Program-made: the position numbers and the translations under genes
From: Amaurobius ferox
Taxonomy: Eukaryota; Arthropoda; Arachnida; Araneae; Amaurobiidae
DNA: 64,000 bases
Assembly: GCA_951213105.1 (NCBI GenBank)
Contig: OX578144.1
Location: forward strand, 79,905,801-79,969,800
Direction of reading: 5' to 3'
In this document: piece after piece, positions 38,965-48,840 of the stretch
How positions within the stretch are numbered: position 1 is the first letter of the stretch
Layout of the letters: each line of letters opens with the position of its first letter
The notes under the pieces: model-generated
Seen by the model: only the letters and a program-made list of their open reading frames with translations
What the model was told of the DNA's origin: nothing
Database searches by the model: none

Positions 38965-39250
38965 TCATCAATATCAGGATTACGTTCTCACTGAAGATAA
39001 CAGTATTCATGGACCAGTTTCGTGCTTATTATGCGCTCGTTAGCATGGAATAGCCGATCTGCAACGACAGCACGACAACTTGCTATGCGCTACATTTCCA
39101 AACTTCTATGCGAACAAACAACTACCACGTAGCCGACTTCAATTTTATTGAACATTCAGCTTAGACTACATGGCTGCAACGGCCAAGTTCAACTTCGCGA
39201 ACACTCCCATAGGCCGGTTATGTGGCTATTGATCCATACTATTGGATAAT
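38965..39250 (-). mobile_element. Penelope-like-element-style repeat fragment with hammerhead motif, copy 1
   Basis: It shares with 55434-55690 a block read on the plus strand as ATTCATGGACC(A/G)GTTTCGT, CTTATTATG and TTAGCATGGAATA. The shared core folds as a hammerhead on the minus strand (39006-39048). There is no reverse transcriptase coding nearby, so the retroelement assignment rests on the ribozyme motif. Confidence 0.5.
39006..39048 (-). ncRNA. Hammerhead-ribozyme-like motif, copy 1
   Basis: Minus strand: stem I CCATG (39048-39044) pairs with CATGA (39010-39006). The core is CTAACGA where the consensus is CTGANGA. Stem II is GCGC / GCAC with loop ATAATAA. Then come GAAA, stem III ACTGGT (palindromic ACCGGT in the sister copy) and cleavage triplet GTC ending at 39011. 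The G-to-A change at core position 5 should abolish catalysis. The geometry otherwise matches the consensus well. Confidence 0.6.
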
Positions 39251-39337
39251 CATTGAATCATTAAGACATACATAATTTTAAATTTTCCGTTTGGTGTAAA
39301 TGTATTTTGCACACAAACCCTTACTCTAGCAGCTATG

Positions 39338-39960
39338 TAGGGTTGTAGCCAGGCAGGGGCTAGAGGGGCTACTGCTTTAAATATATCCACAAGTTATCTT
39401 TAGCCTTCTCTGACAAAAATACTCAATATTTAGTACTACCATCCAAATTCTGAATGAAAAATTGCTTTAGATATTTTTTTAATTCTTTCAATTCCTACAG
39501 GCTAGTCAAAATCAACTAATAAAAAGACAGAGTTCATATCGTTAACTATTAACTATTAGACTTTTTTAGGCAATTAATTAACAGCTTCGCTACTAGTTAA
39601 TATTTGTATTAGCATCAATTGTAAATTAATGTTGATATATAACACCTATATGGATTTTTAGTCTTACAAATATAACTCAATTATTAACTATTTGGAAAAG
39701 TTTATAATAATATTTTATGTGTATTGAGATATATAATAATAACTATCAGTTTACAGATGCTAATGATTAATTGTCTTTGTAGTGCATAAACTATAACACA
39801 ATGACATATAATAATGGTGGTCCCCAATCATAAAAAAGTACCGTATTTAGTTATAATTAATTAAAATATTTTTTAATACTAATAATATGTTTAAACACTA
39901 AAATTTAATATTTTAGTGCATTTCCTAAAAATAAGTTCCATAGCGAACTCCTCTTTCAGT
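39338..39960 (-). repeat. Second copy of the dispersed repeat at 7560
   Basis: The 39560-39915 part is the inverse of about 7675-7980, including AACACTAAAATTTAATATTT at 39895. It begins at the left with a GGTTGTAGCCAGGCAGGGG head on the plus strand and ends at the right with a TTCCATAGCGAACTCC head on the minus strand. The two heads may mark two overlapping insertions or inverted ends. Confidence 0.5.
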
Positions 39961-40008
39961 ACCCTCCCAGAATTTTATTCCAGCCCTTCCTGGATCGAAT
40001 TCGTTTAA

Positions 40009-41178
40009 AGCTTGGACCCTTCAGCCATGCCATTCTTCTCCTCATCACTGTGTTCAACTCAAATCAATAACCTTATTTCTTTACAACGGATATTTCTTCT
40101 TAAAATCTCTGCCGGATTTAGAACAACCTCGAGCATTTCTCTTTTCTCCATTACCGGTATTCCCCCTGTTCACATTTTAATTGATATTCTTCACAAAAAA
40201 TTCCTTTTTTGGAAACTTCGTATCAATTCGTTCTCTGATCCTTCCCTTCCCTCCCCCTCTTCTTTCGACTTTAATCGTCCTCTCTCTAATTCTTCCCCCT
40301 CAAACCGCATTGTCATCCTTAAACCCCTTAATCCTTCCTCTTTCTCCCATCTAAATTTTTATACCGACGGCTCCAAACTTGATGATAATGTTGGCTTTTC
40401 TGCTTGTTTATTTAATCATGATAAATTAGAAGAAGTTTTTAAATTCAAACTTGACAATGGGAACACAGTTTTTCAGGCAGAAATCGCGGCCATTAACTTT
40501 GCCATTGACTGGGCAACTGATAACTTCTCCAAAATAAATATTTTTTCGGATAGCCTTTCATCAATCCTGGTCTTTAAATCAATTAAAAACAAATCTAACT
40601 ACATTAACTCTATCAAAAACTCTGCTTCTCGCTCTAAACACCTTTTTAATCTTATTTGGGTCAAGGCCCATGCTGACATTCTGGGAAATGAAGTCGCGGA
40701 CTTCCACGCTAAAGAAGCATCCTCCTCCGGTTTCCCTTTTTCAGTTCCTCTCCCCTATTCTCGTTTAACTAATTTTTGCAAAAATCTCTTACTTCAAAAC
40801 TGGCAAAAGTATCTTAATGAATATATCTCCCCTAGGACTCATGACCCAGCCAGAATTCTAAATTATCTCCCCAAAGTTAACGTAAATACCCAAATTCATA
40901 ATAAATACTTAATCTATTTTTTAACTGGTCATGGTCCTTTTCTTGATTATTTATACTATTTTAAACATAAAAAATCCTCGAACTGCTTATGCAACTCTTT
41001 TGGCGACGTAGATCACTTTGTTTTCTCTTGCCCCTTAACTAAGAAATTTCATCTTTCTAAACCTGCTCCTGGAAATGAAGCGGCTTGGTTTTCCAGTGTC
41101 AGCCGCAACAGTCAATCCATTTTTTATCTTAAGAACTGTGTCCTCATTGCAAGAGACATTTCCAATAAAGTAAATTGA
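40009..41178 (+). pseudogene. LINE ORF2 C-terminal fragment: RNase H and Cys/His motif
   Basis: This frame is open for about 389 codons after a stop at 40006, but it lacks the endonuclease and the reverse transcriptase catalytic palm. Residues 20-70 resemble the post-RT segment (LQRIFLLKISAGFRTT, GIPPVHILI). Residues 114-237 are RNase H: YTDGS (D119), AEIAAINFAID (E157), FSDSLSS (D180), WVKAHADILGNEVAD (H220, D230). All catalytic residues are present. Residues 325-340 form C-x-C-x7-H-x4-C. No frameshift is seen, so the insertion is fairly young. It is typical of RNase H-bearing LINE clades (I/Jockey-like) in arachnids. Confidence 0.92.
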
Positions 41179-41589
41179 CAAGTTCGTCGGGCTTTACTGC
41201 TTTTAACTTTCCTGATCAATGAAGATTCCTCTGCTGTTCCCCTTTTCCTGCTTTTGTTTGTACAAACTTGTATATATTAAATTGTAAATATGATAACTGA
41301 TAACACTACTGTTAAATTGAAAACACTTTCATCTTTTATTATCAGCCTCCCATGTCATTTTGTATTTACTTCATCATCTATATCATGTTGTGCAATGTCT
41401 CATTATTATTATCCTTGATGTTTTCCTGAATGTTTCGTGTCCATATTTGTGTCTGTTTACAGTACCTGTCTTCGTTATGTCCGTATTTCTTGTCTGTAAA
41501 ACTGTCTGTCTTACGAATTTATTCTTAAACTTTAAAAAACTGGATTTTTAATAAACCTCCAGAGCGGTCGCTGTCCTTGGAAGTCGGCA

Positions 41590-41665
41590 CCTGCTAGCTT
41601 CCTTTCCCGGTCGTCCAACCAGCTACTCAAATCCTCGGATGAGTCGGACGGCCTGGGTCTCCCAC
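41590..41665 (+). other. 3' hairpin shared by the LINE and local SINEs
   Basis: Within the LINE 3'UTR, CCCGGTCGTCCAACCAGCTA leads through CTCAAATCCTCGGATGAGTC to GGACGGCCTGGGTCTC. The same layout, with a CCGTCC/GGACGG stem and ending CTGGGTCT, forms the end of the SINE at 45689-45980 and of the fragment at 46436-46503. Shared 3' tails are how SINEs borrow a LINE's reverse transcriptase. Confidence 0.6.
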
Positions 41666-41755
41666 ATCCCACTGTGTTCAACTCTAAACTCGACCTTTCC
41701 ATCGTTTCATTTCATTAATGCTGGAAAACCAACATTAATAAAATAAAAATAATAA

Positions 41756-41912
41756 CTTGATATCGAAAAGGAAAAACAATTCAAGACTATCAGGAAGATC
41801 AGCCCAAACAATGAAAACGCTTGGGTGAAAACATTAGAAGCACGGATAAATCATCTTCTCCTCCAAAGGACTTCACTAACAGCAAGATTATCCTACAAAG
41901 AGTATGGATGGC
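41756..41912. other. Intron 1 sequence next to the splice donor of exon 1
   Basis: Short unique segment between the LINE tail and the semaphorin exon 1 donor region. Open frames crossing it on both strands are shadows of exon 1 and have no independent support. Confidence 0.5.
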
Positions 41913-41918
41913 ACTCAC

Positions 41919-42003
41919 CTTCATATTTGATGAGCCTGTGGTCATCTTTATCGGCTGACACGTGCCACGCGAGGCTAAAGACAAGCAACAGAATTCCTTG
42001 CAT
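41919..42003 (-). CDS. Sema5: Semaphorin (class 5-like), coding exon 1: signal peptide
   Basis: It starts at the ATG of 42003-42001 and encodes MQGILLLVFSLAWHVSA, a typical signal peptide with a hydrophobic core and small residues at the cleavage site. DKDDHRLIKYE follows, then one base of the next codon. HRLI(x)Y(E/K)D is the usual N-terminal lead-in of class 5 semaphorins. The donor is GTGAGT at 41918-41913. Joining the final G to exon 2 gives YED-LEDKL in frame. The protein is therefore secreted or type I membrane-bound. Confidence 0.9.
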
Positions 42004-42103
42004 GATGGTATGTCGACCTACTCTTCAGTTCCAACGAACTTCTCCTTTGGTCACCTTCGTTCGGCCATTGTGCAGACCACTGGAATTACAGGAGGCACTC
42101 GTC
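42004..42103 (-). promoter_or_regulatory. Semaphorin 5'UTR with upstream ORF and likely splice acceptor
   Basis: A strong acceptor TTATCTTTCAG ends at 42104, so 42103 is probably the first base of this exon and at least one more 5'UTR exon lies upstream. Inside the UTR, an ATG near 42067 opens a 5-codon frame (MAERR, stop) about 65 bases before the main start. This could reduce translation of the main frame. The start ATG has A at -3 within ACCATCATGC. Confidence 0.55.
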
Positions 42104-42985
42104 CTGAAAGATAAAGCTCAACATTAGCTTCGATTAGAATCGAATGATGATTACAATGAACATGAAATGGGATTTGTGTGGATGAGGCACGGCAAGGCTG
42201 GACTGAAAACAGAGAATATCCGGCTTAGCAGAGTCAAGTGGCGTGCCGTGAAGAGATTTAGTTTCACTTGTGTATTTACGCCTATAAAAACGCTTTTACA
42301 ACGTAAAGTGTCTTAATGCCCCCCCCCCTCTTCTGAAGAAAAGTATACAATTGAAACAAGTAGGTATGCGGTATATTCCTTTTCCAGTTATTTTTCTCGT
42401 ATTTGTTCAACATACATGAACTTGTGAATGCCAGGTGACTTTTTCGAAGTTAAAATTGCTAATGTTTGCTAAATATCATACGGCGCGAATTATGATTTTC
42501 GCGGTTAAGAATACCCCCCCCCCCCCCGGTCTTTTGAAATTATTTTTTCATGTCTGTAAAAAATACTACTGAAGTGTTCATATTCATGTAATAGACTATA
42601 TTTTCACAAAATTTGGTATCACTGAGTCACTAGTTTCATTTACTTCTATTACTAGTTTTATGCTTTAAAACTAGTAACTATTAGATCAAACATTTTTCTT
42701 GCTCTAAACAAATGAAAAATGAAAGTTTAAAACTCAGATTAGTTGTTTTCTCTATAGAAAAAGTTTTATAGGCCACAACTATAAATTTAAAGAATAAAAT
42801 GTTAGATCCTCAAAATTGAAACTGATCATCATATGTAATCAAAATAACTAAATAAATAGTAAAAATTCCTAATATTTTTTTTTATCTCAATGCAATTATC
42901 AATTAAATGTAATTGGAAATATATAGTTTGAATATATTTTATTAAAGATAAAACAAAATTCAAAATACTTCCTGTAATCTCATTT
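42104..42985. other. Region upstream of exon 1, no recognised gene
   Basis: If the acceptor at 42104 is used, this is intron or, if not, proximal promoter. No convincing TATA/Inr arrangement was identified. C-runs occur at about 42318-42327 and 42515-42528. Confidence 0.4.
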
Positions 42986-43275
42986 TATAGTCACTAGTTT
43001 TAGAAACTGTTCAGTCATTGGTTTAAGAAACTGTTCACTCACTAGTTTTAGAAACTGTTCACTCACTAGTTTTAGAAACTGTTCACTCACTAGTTTTAGA
43101 AACTGTTCACTCACTAGTTTTAGAAACTGTTCACTCACTAGTTTTAGAAACTGTTCACTCACTAGTTTTAGAAACTAATCACTCACTAGTTTTAGAAACT
43201 GTTCACTCACTAGTTTTAGAAACTGTTCACTCACTAGTTTTAGAAACTGTTCAGTCACTAGTTTTAGAAACATTA
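42986..43275. repeat. 24-bp minisatellite, about 12 copies
   Basis: The unit is CACTCACTAGTTTTAGAAAC plus TGTT, nearly identical across 43010-43270, with a few substitutions at the ends. The period is a multiple of three, so the minus strand stays open (SEQFLKLV repeated). That peptide is a period artefact. Confidence 0.95.
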
Positions 43276-44159
43276 CGCTAAAATGCAAAATATCCATGCG
43301 TGTACTGCGGGAAAAAAAATAAATAAAAGAAGTCGTTTCTAATTTTGCGTAGTAGTCAAACTTTGCACAAAACAATTTGGTTTCAATCAGTTGAGTAGTT
43401 TTGCAGAAAAACCGGCCAACATTATTTGGTAGTTCAAACTATACACGACAAAAACATTAAACAACATATATACATATCGACATAATTTTTACACACGGAT
43501 AAAATGGGATACATTTGTACAACATTTGGTTTCATTCGGTTAAGTAGTTTCCAAAATGTGACATCGTCGTGAAAATTACGTTTGCGCATATTGCGTACAA
43601 TTCGCGCAAAATAAAAAACACAAATATCTTAGTTATTTTCGTATTTGTTTAGCAGCCTAATTTTGCACAAAATTTGTATTATAATTTCTTGTGTAGTATC
43701 GGGGAAACCAAGGACACACCTATTTGCTGACAGATGGTCGAATGATAAAAAATATTTTTGGTAAAAGATCATTACAATGAAAACGTATAGATTTTTAATT
43801 TCGACAATAGTAAGTTGAACTAGTTAACTAGTCATCTGCGCAGACGAAATAGCCATTTAAATGATATCAAATCCCCCGGGACTTAAAAGCAAATATAGCA
43901 GGCGTTCCTTGAACGCAGACGATTAATCACACCTCAATCTCATTATCATAAGATTAGGGAATAGTCAGTAATTAGAACGGGGGATGACTGATGACAGAGA
44001 TTGATCAATATACTGTCACAGGATTCGCAGGCGGTCACGGTCCATTTGTCAAACAAATTTCAATCAGGCGCCAATTACCAAAAATAAGAAAGAACATGAC
44101 AAGAATTCAAACAAGATCGAACGAAATTTGATATTAGGTGTTAGTTCTCCATGCAAACT
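43276..44159. other. Decayed repeat-like sequence upstream of the gene
   Basis: It contains two relatives of the block ACATTTGGTTTCATTCGGTT (about 43370 and 43525) and (ACA)-rich words, the style of non-coding Helitron-like repeats. No boundaries can be set. Confidence 0.35.
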
Positions 44160-45164
44160 GAAATTGTGACGAGGTCAAACATTTGTATTAAAGTGTTAGA
44201 CGGAAGAGCATGTTTTAAGCATCAAGAATTGAACGTTTTTGAAGTGATGTATGTGTGTATATATGCTAGTATGCGGTAATGTGTACATATATTAGTATGT
44301 CCGTGAGTCTGTGGATGAGATATCTCACGAACGAATAGCGCGTTTCAATCATAATTTCGTACGATTAATACAATCAGTGAATACTGGAACTCAATTATTT
44401 TAAATGCAGTTGAATGATTGGAAGCCCCCCCCCCTATTTTCGAACGAATTAAAAAAATATATCATTAAAATGAGCTTCAAAAATCATAAATAAATAATCA
44501 TTTCTGACGTAAGTTTTCATTAAAAAACGAATGATTTAAATTTTCGAATGCTAATATAAACCGTTCTCAAGACATTGCACTATTTTCGAATGATATTTCA
44601 AAGAAGTCATTTTAAAAAATCAGGACATTCTACACTGTTAAATAAATAATAATTTTCCAGTAGAAAACAAAAGACACAAACATTAGAGCGCTAGTATGAG
44701 CCGTTCCTAAAATATTGAATATTTTTCATATGAAATTTTCACAAAAATTTTATAAAATTAAAATGCAGTAACTATCATCCCATATATTTACTTTCTATAT
44801 GAAATATTATGCAAAAAAAAAAAAAAAAAATTAATTAAAAAAAAATCAGTCAACATCATTTTCGTGGTTCTAGTTTATTCCATTCACGAGAGAGGTTACT
44901 TTGTAATAGTTTTGTATTTTGACGCCCAAGAATGTTTACAGTTATTTATATGACGGGGCATTAATTAAATGTCCATTTTGCGTGTAAGTATTAAAAAGTC
45001 ATGCTGTTTGGATTAATAAAATGTTAAAAGGCCAAATTTCATTATGCGTGGTATTAATTCAATACCAAAGACAATGTCCTGTGGATCTTGTACACCATTA
45101 TTTTGCTGTGAAAGAAGTAAATTTATTGAATTACATAGGGAAGTCATGTGCTGCCCACACTAGA
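44160..45164 (-). mobile_element. TCTGATG-superfamily element, diverged copy I
   Basis: Inverted and diverged copy. The 3' part reads GTGACGAGGTCAAACATTTG on the plus strand, and the 5' end is a mutated CATGTGCTGCCCACACTAGA at 45164. The internal TCACGAACGAAT and GTTCTCAAGACATTGCAC-type blocks align with subfamily 1. The terminal hairpin is lost. It stands head-to-head with copy J. Confidence 0.6.
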
Positions 45165-45688
45165 TATTTATTTTTATGTAAATTTTTTTGATATATTTTT
45201 TTGAAAACCTGTAAACGCTTGCGTTCTAAAGTTTGTATCATTCGTTTCCAAATGAAAAATTACATATAAAATGATTTCATTTCACAGTACTGAAAGTCCC
45301 CATTTTTTAACGATTTTTTTCAAAAATTCGTTTGAGAATCGTATATAACGAGAACAGTTTATGATACTGGTTTGAAATTAGTAACAAATAAAATATTATT
45401 TCTGAAATGATTATTTATTAATTTATTATTAATGACCCTGATTTTTTTTACGGTTTTTAAAAAATATCATCCAAAAAGTGGAGGATCTTCCGCACATTTG
45501 ATTCGGTTTAAAATAAATAGAATGCCAGCATTCACTGATTATAGTAATCGTACCAAATTATTTTCGAAAAGCTCCATTCGTTTAGATATCGCGTTCTTAC
45601 GGACACATACGCTAAATTACATATTAACACACACTAACTTACATATTAACACACACACAAACTTACAAACATATTAACACACACACTA

Positions 45689-45980
45689 GGGCGCGGTAGC
45701 CTAGTGGTTAACGTGTTGGAGTTGCACTTGGTAGGACCGGGTTCGATTCCATTCGCTGCCAAAACTGCCGCCGTGTTCACGCGGAGTACGATCACGTTAA
45801 ACATGTGGGTCCGTAAATCCTTCCGAGAGGTTGGTGGTAGGGGAAGGAGGGCACGGTCCCTGTGGATGCCTCCCCCACTGGGTTCTGGTCTGAATTGGGT
45901 GGCACTTCCCGACCGTCCAAACAGTTACTGTACACCTTTCTGGTAGGTCGGACGGTCTGGGTCTCAACAACAACAACACA
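45689..45980 (+). mobile_element. tRNA-derived SINE
   Basis: The tRNA-like head GGGCGCGGTAGCCTAGTGGT carries an A box, and GGGTTCGATTCC near 45739-45750 is a B box. The tail includes the CCGTCC/GGACGG hairpin shared with the LINE at 41590 and ends in (CAA)n. ACACACACACTAG on both sides is a plausible target duplication but lies in simple repeat. A tRNA gene is excluded by the absent acceptor pairing and the long body. Confidence 0.85.
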
Positions 45981-46435
45981 CACACACACTAGCTTAAAAA
46001 CATATTAACACACACGCACACTAACATACATATTGATACAACCACACACATACACTACATGCATATTAACACACCTACTAACTTAATACATATGAATACA
46101 CACACACTAGCTTAAATACATATTACACGCATACACACACACACACACACCAACTTACATATATATCAACACACACACATAGTAAATACACTAACTTACA
46201 TGCACATTAACACATACACACACTAGCTTACAAACATATTGACACGCACACTAATTTACATACATATTAATACAACCACACACATACACTACATGTATAT
46301 TAACACACACATACTAACATACATATTAATATACACACACAGTAACATACATATTAATACACACACACACTAACTTAAATACATATTACACACACACGCA
46401 CCAACTTACATACATATCAACACACACACATAGTA

Positions 46436-46503
46436 CAGACACATCCGGCCGTCCAAGCAGTTACTCGAGTCCTTAGGATGAGTCGGACGGTCTGGGTCTT
46501 CAA
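46436..46503 (+). mobile_element. 5'-truncated SINE tail fragment
   Basis: Only the 3' hairpin part remains: CCGGCCGTCCAAGCAGTTAC to GAGTCGGACGGTCTGGGTCT. ACATAGTACA occurs on both sides, consistent with insertion by target-primed reverse transcription. Confidence 0.7.
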
Positions 46504-46734
46504 CATAGTACATACACTAACTTACATGCAGATTAACACACACACAAAACTTACACATATATTAACACACACAAACAAACATACATATTAACACACACAC
46601 ACTTTAAAACGTTCGATTCAAGTTCAATGTTGCTTCCTAGAAACGTGCTCTCTTCCGTCGAAACTCGAATTCGAATTTTCGACCTCGTCACAATACTTTT
46701 CCTATACATTACACTACGCATGTAGGGAAAGTAA

Positions 46735-47277
46735 AATTCCTGTCAAAAGTAAATTTATTTATCTTGCGAAGAAAGATAATTGGTTTCAGTTTCTGACCTT
46801 GATGACTATGATTAATTCAGGATAAAAGTCTGAAAGCTGATAACTCATAGAATGAGATGTAAATGAACATATTAATAAGCTTTAATGTCGTAAATATAAA
46901 AAAAAAAAAAAAAAATTACATCGTAAATAACTCGAATAAGGGCTGCTACATCATAAATTTGTTAGGAAGTCTAGGTTGTTTTGAAAGTTATCTATAGGAC
47001 ATTTACGTTTGTAAATATTTATAAAAAATACTCCATTAAATTTGAAAGAAATATACAGATTAATGATTCACCTGTATACATCATTTCATACTTTAACTCG
47101 TCATTAAAAGAAGTAAATATATAGATTATTACCGTAGGTTTGTCATGCATCACCTCAACGGGCTGCCAGAGTGCATAAATAAAAGTTATATGAAATAGAC
47201 GCATTGCAGAAATCAACAGTAATGGATGCGACGGTAATATCTAAACATCGAATCCAAAACATAAAAATCTGATGTGG
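46735..47277. other. Upstream DNA with no recognised feature
   Basis: A+T-rich, with an A-run at about 46899-46914. No coding signal. Confidence 0.45.
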
Positions 47278-48012
47278 GCAGCACATGACTTTCTCTGCAG
47301 ACTTATATTCACGTTCTCTTTATTTCAATTGAATTTAATTCACTTTTAATTCTATTTTCGTTCTTATTTGAAAACTGGACTTATTTTCAAAGGTGACGTA
47401 GAGAAAATACGCAAAAACTAAAATATCGCGAGAACGGCTAGTCGTAGTGTAATGGGGTTGGTCGTATTCTTTTCTTCGTTAAAAATTACGTATTAAACAA
47501 GCATTTAATGGATATATTTGAGCAAACGTAGTTTTTTATTTTAGATTTTGGCGATTTTTGAGGGCCATTTTGCAAAAAAGGGCAGGTTATTTTTTTCCGA
47601 ATCATACCAAAATCTAATCAGCACCAGGGTGACCTATACGTGACTCATCTACCGAATTTTGTGAAATTCGATCCATTAGTTTTTCAGCTAGAGTGGATAC
47701 AAGCTTTTGCGGGCCATTTCGCAAAAAAAGGCGGATTCTTTTATTCCGAATCGTACCCAAAACTAATCAGTACCAGACTCGCCCACAAGTGACTTACCTA
47801 CAAAATTTTGTAAAATTCGGTGTATTAGTTTTTTAGTTAGAGTGGATACAAAATCTGCACAGACAGACACACACACAGACGTCACATTAAAAATGATTTC
47901 TTCGTATTCTAGAGGTCTTGAAACGTGTAGATCCGTCGAAAACTCGAGTTGCGATTTTCGACATGATTCCAATACTTTCCCTATACATTACCATGTATTG
48001 CAGGGAAAGTAA
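47278..48012 (+). mobile_element. TCTGATG-family element, subfamily 2, copy F
   Basis: It starts TCTGATGTGGGCAGCACATG like subfamily 1 and ends in a hairpin of ACTTTCCCTATACATTAC with its complement, then AAAGTAA. The body is different: it has CGAGAACGGCTAGTCGTAGT, TTTTTGCGGGCCATTTCGC-type repeats (two tandem relatives) and a GACAGACA seed. Length is about 0.73 kb. It is tail-to-tail with copy G. Confidence 0.82.
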
Positions 48013-48840
48013 AAAGCACCAATAATATACAGGATAATAGATATACAGGAATAAAAAATAATCATTTTCCCTACCTCTATAGTCAAATAAAAAAAAACAT
48101 CATCCGCTAATCATCATCTTTTCTCTTACTCTTTAAACAAACACAAGAAATCTTTGAATAAACGTATAGGAAAATAAAAAAAATAATTTATTAAAAAAGT
48201 ATTTTCTAATATATATATATATTCAAAAAGTGAATTTTAGAGAAAATAAAGCAGTCATTAAAAGTTGTTTACTTTTATGCAAACGGTATAGGGAATATTT
48301 GGTAAACAGTCATGTTCGAAGAAAATAAGGAAAAACATAGAACACCAACTGTAATGACTGAATAAATAAAGATCTGGATAGTTTAAATCTGCGTTTCTAA
48401 AACTGGGATACGCGCAGTGGCGTAATTACCACCCCATGATTGCTTCCACAGGCCTCAGGAGCCCAAGAAATATAGGAATCCGGAGCGAGCTGCGATATTT
48501 GACAGAACAAAACAGTTTTTCCTCCACGTGGATGAAGAACGTGGTATTGGAAATCAAAATTTTTATGATTTTGATTGGAAATTAAACCAAATGGAAAATA
48601 CAGAAGTAGAATTGCTTTTTCTTTTTCTCACCCTCCTCCTTTTTTTTTTTTGGGGGGGGGGGGGGGGGGGAGCCGAAATGTGCGCTGATTCTGATACAGA
48701 GGCTCTATATCAGAATAGAGCAAGAATGTGTTTTGTTCTAAACGGGCGTTCTAGTAATATAATCATAATATTATTATATTCATGATCGTATAATTTAAAA
48801 ATAAAAATTAATATTTGTTATTCTTTAATTTATTTTCTTT
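48013..48840. other. Spacer between two subfamily 2 copies
   Basis: It holds a head-like CAGTGGCGTAATTACCACCC (48416), similar to CAGTGGCATAGCAACCACCC at 4391, and a 20-base G-run at about 48652-48670. An open frame crosses the G-run but has no recognisable domain. Confidence 0.4.

Larger units (their letters stand above)
39965..41755 (+). mobile_element. 5'-truncated LINE (non-LTR retrotransposon) with RNase H
   Basis: It carries the 3' third of ORF2 (40009-41178), about 580 bp of 3'UTR and an A+T-rich tail (AATAAAATAAAAATAATAA). The 5' truncation lies within about 50 bp upstream of 40009. It lies antisense to the semaphorin gene, about 160 bp from exon 1's donor. No target duplication was confirmed. 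Confidence 0.85.
4943..41918 (-). other. Semaphorin intron 1 (about 37 kb)
   Basis: The donor is GTGAGT at 41918-41913 and the acceptor is TTTCAG at 4948-4943. The intron holds nearly all the mobile elements listed between these points. No additional exon in correct phase was seen. The phase of exons 1 and 2 fits direct joining. Confidence 0.85.
45600..46610. repeat. CA-rich minisatellite with TACATATTAA units
   Basis: Irregular units of ACACACACACTAACTTACAT plus ACATATTAA, 25-45 bp, repeated about 20 times and interrupted by two retroposons. It sits exactly where related elements carry short (CA)n tracts. Confidence 0.85.
45173..46734 (+). mobile_element. TCTGATG-superfamily element, copy J, enlarged by a minisatellite and a SINE
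   Basis: The 3' part is clear: CGTGCTCTCTTCCGTCGAAA, then GACCTCGTCACAATAC and a degenerate terminal hairpin ending GGGAAAGTAA at 46734. The internal CA seed of the family has expanded to about 1 kb of CA-rich minisatellite (45600-46610), into which a full SINE (45689-45980) and a SINE fragment (46436-46503) inserted. Confidence 0.65.

Noticed and set aside
42986..43275. CRISPR-like array
   Set aside because: There are no unique spacers between repeats; it is a plain tandem minisatellite in a eukaryotic genome.
42980..43375. Minus-strand frames with repeated SEQFLKLV
   Set aside because: Product of the 24-bp minisatellite; no support as protein.
45689..45760. Possible tRNA gene
   Set aside because: A and B boxes are present, but the 5' and 3' ends do not pair as an acceptor stem and a SINE body with (CAA)n tail follows.
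45704..45946. Frames across 45704-45989 on both strands
   Set aside because: They fall inside a tRNA-derived SINE.
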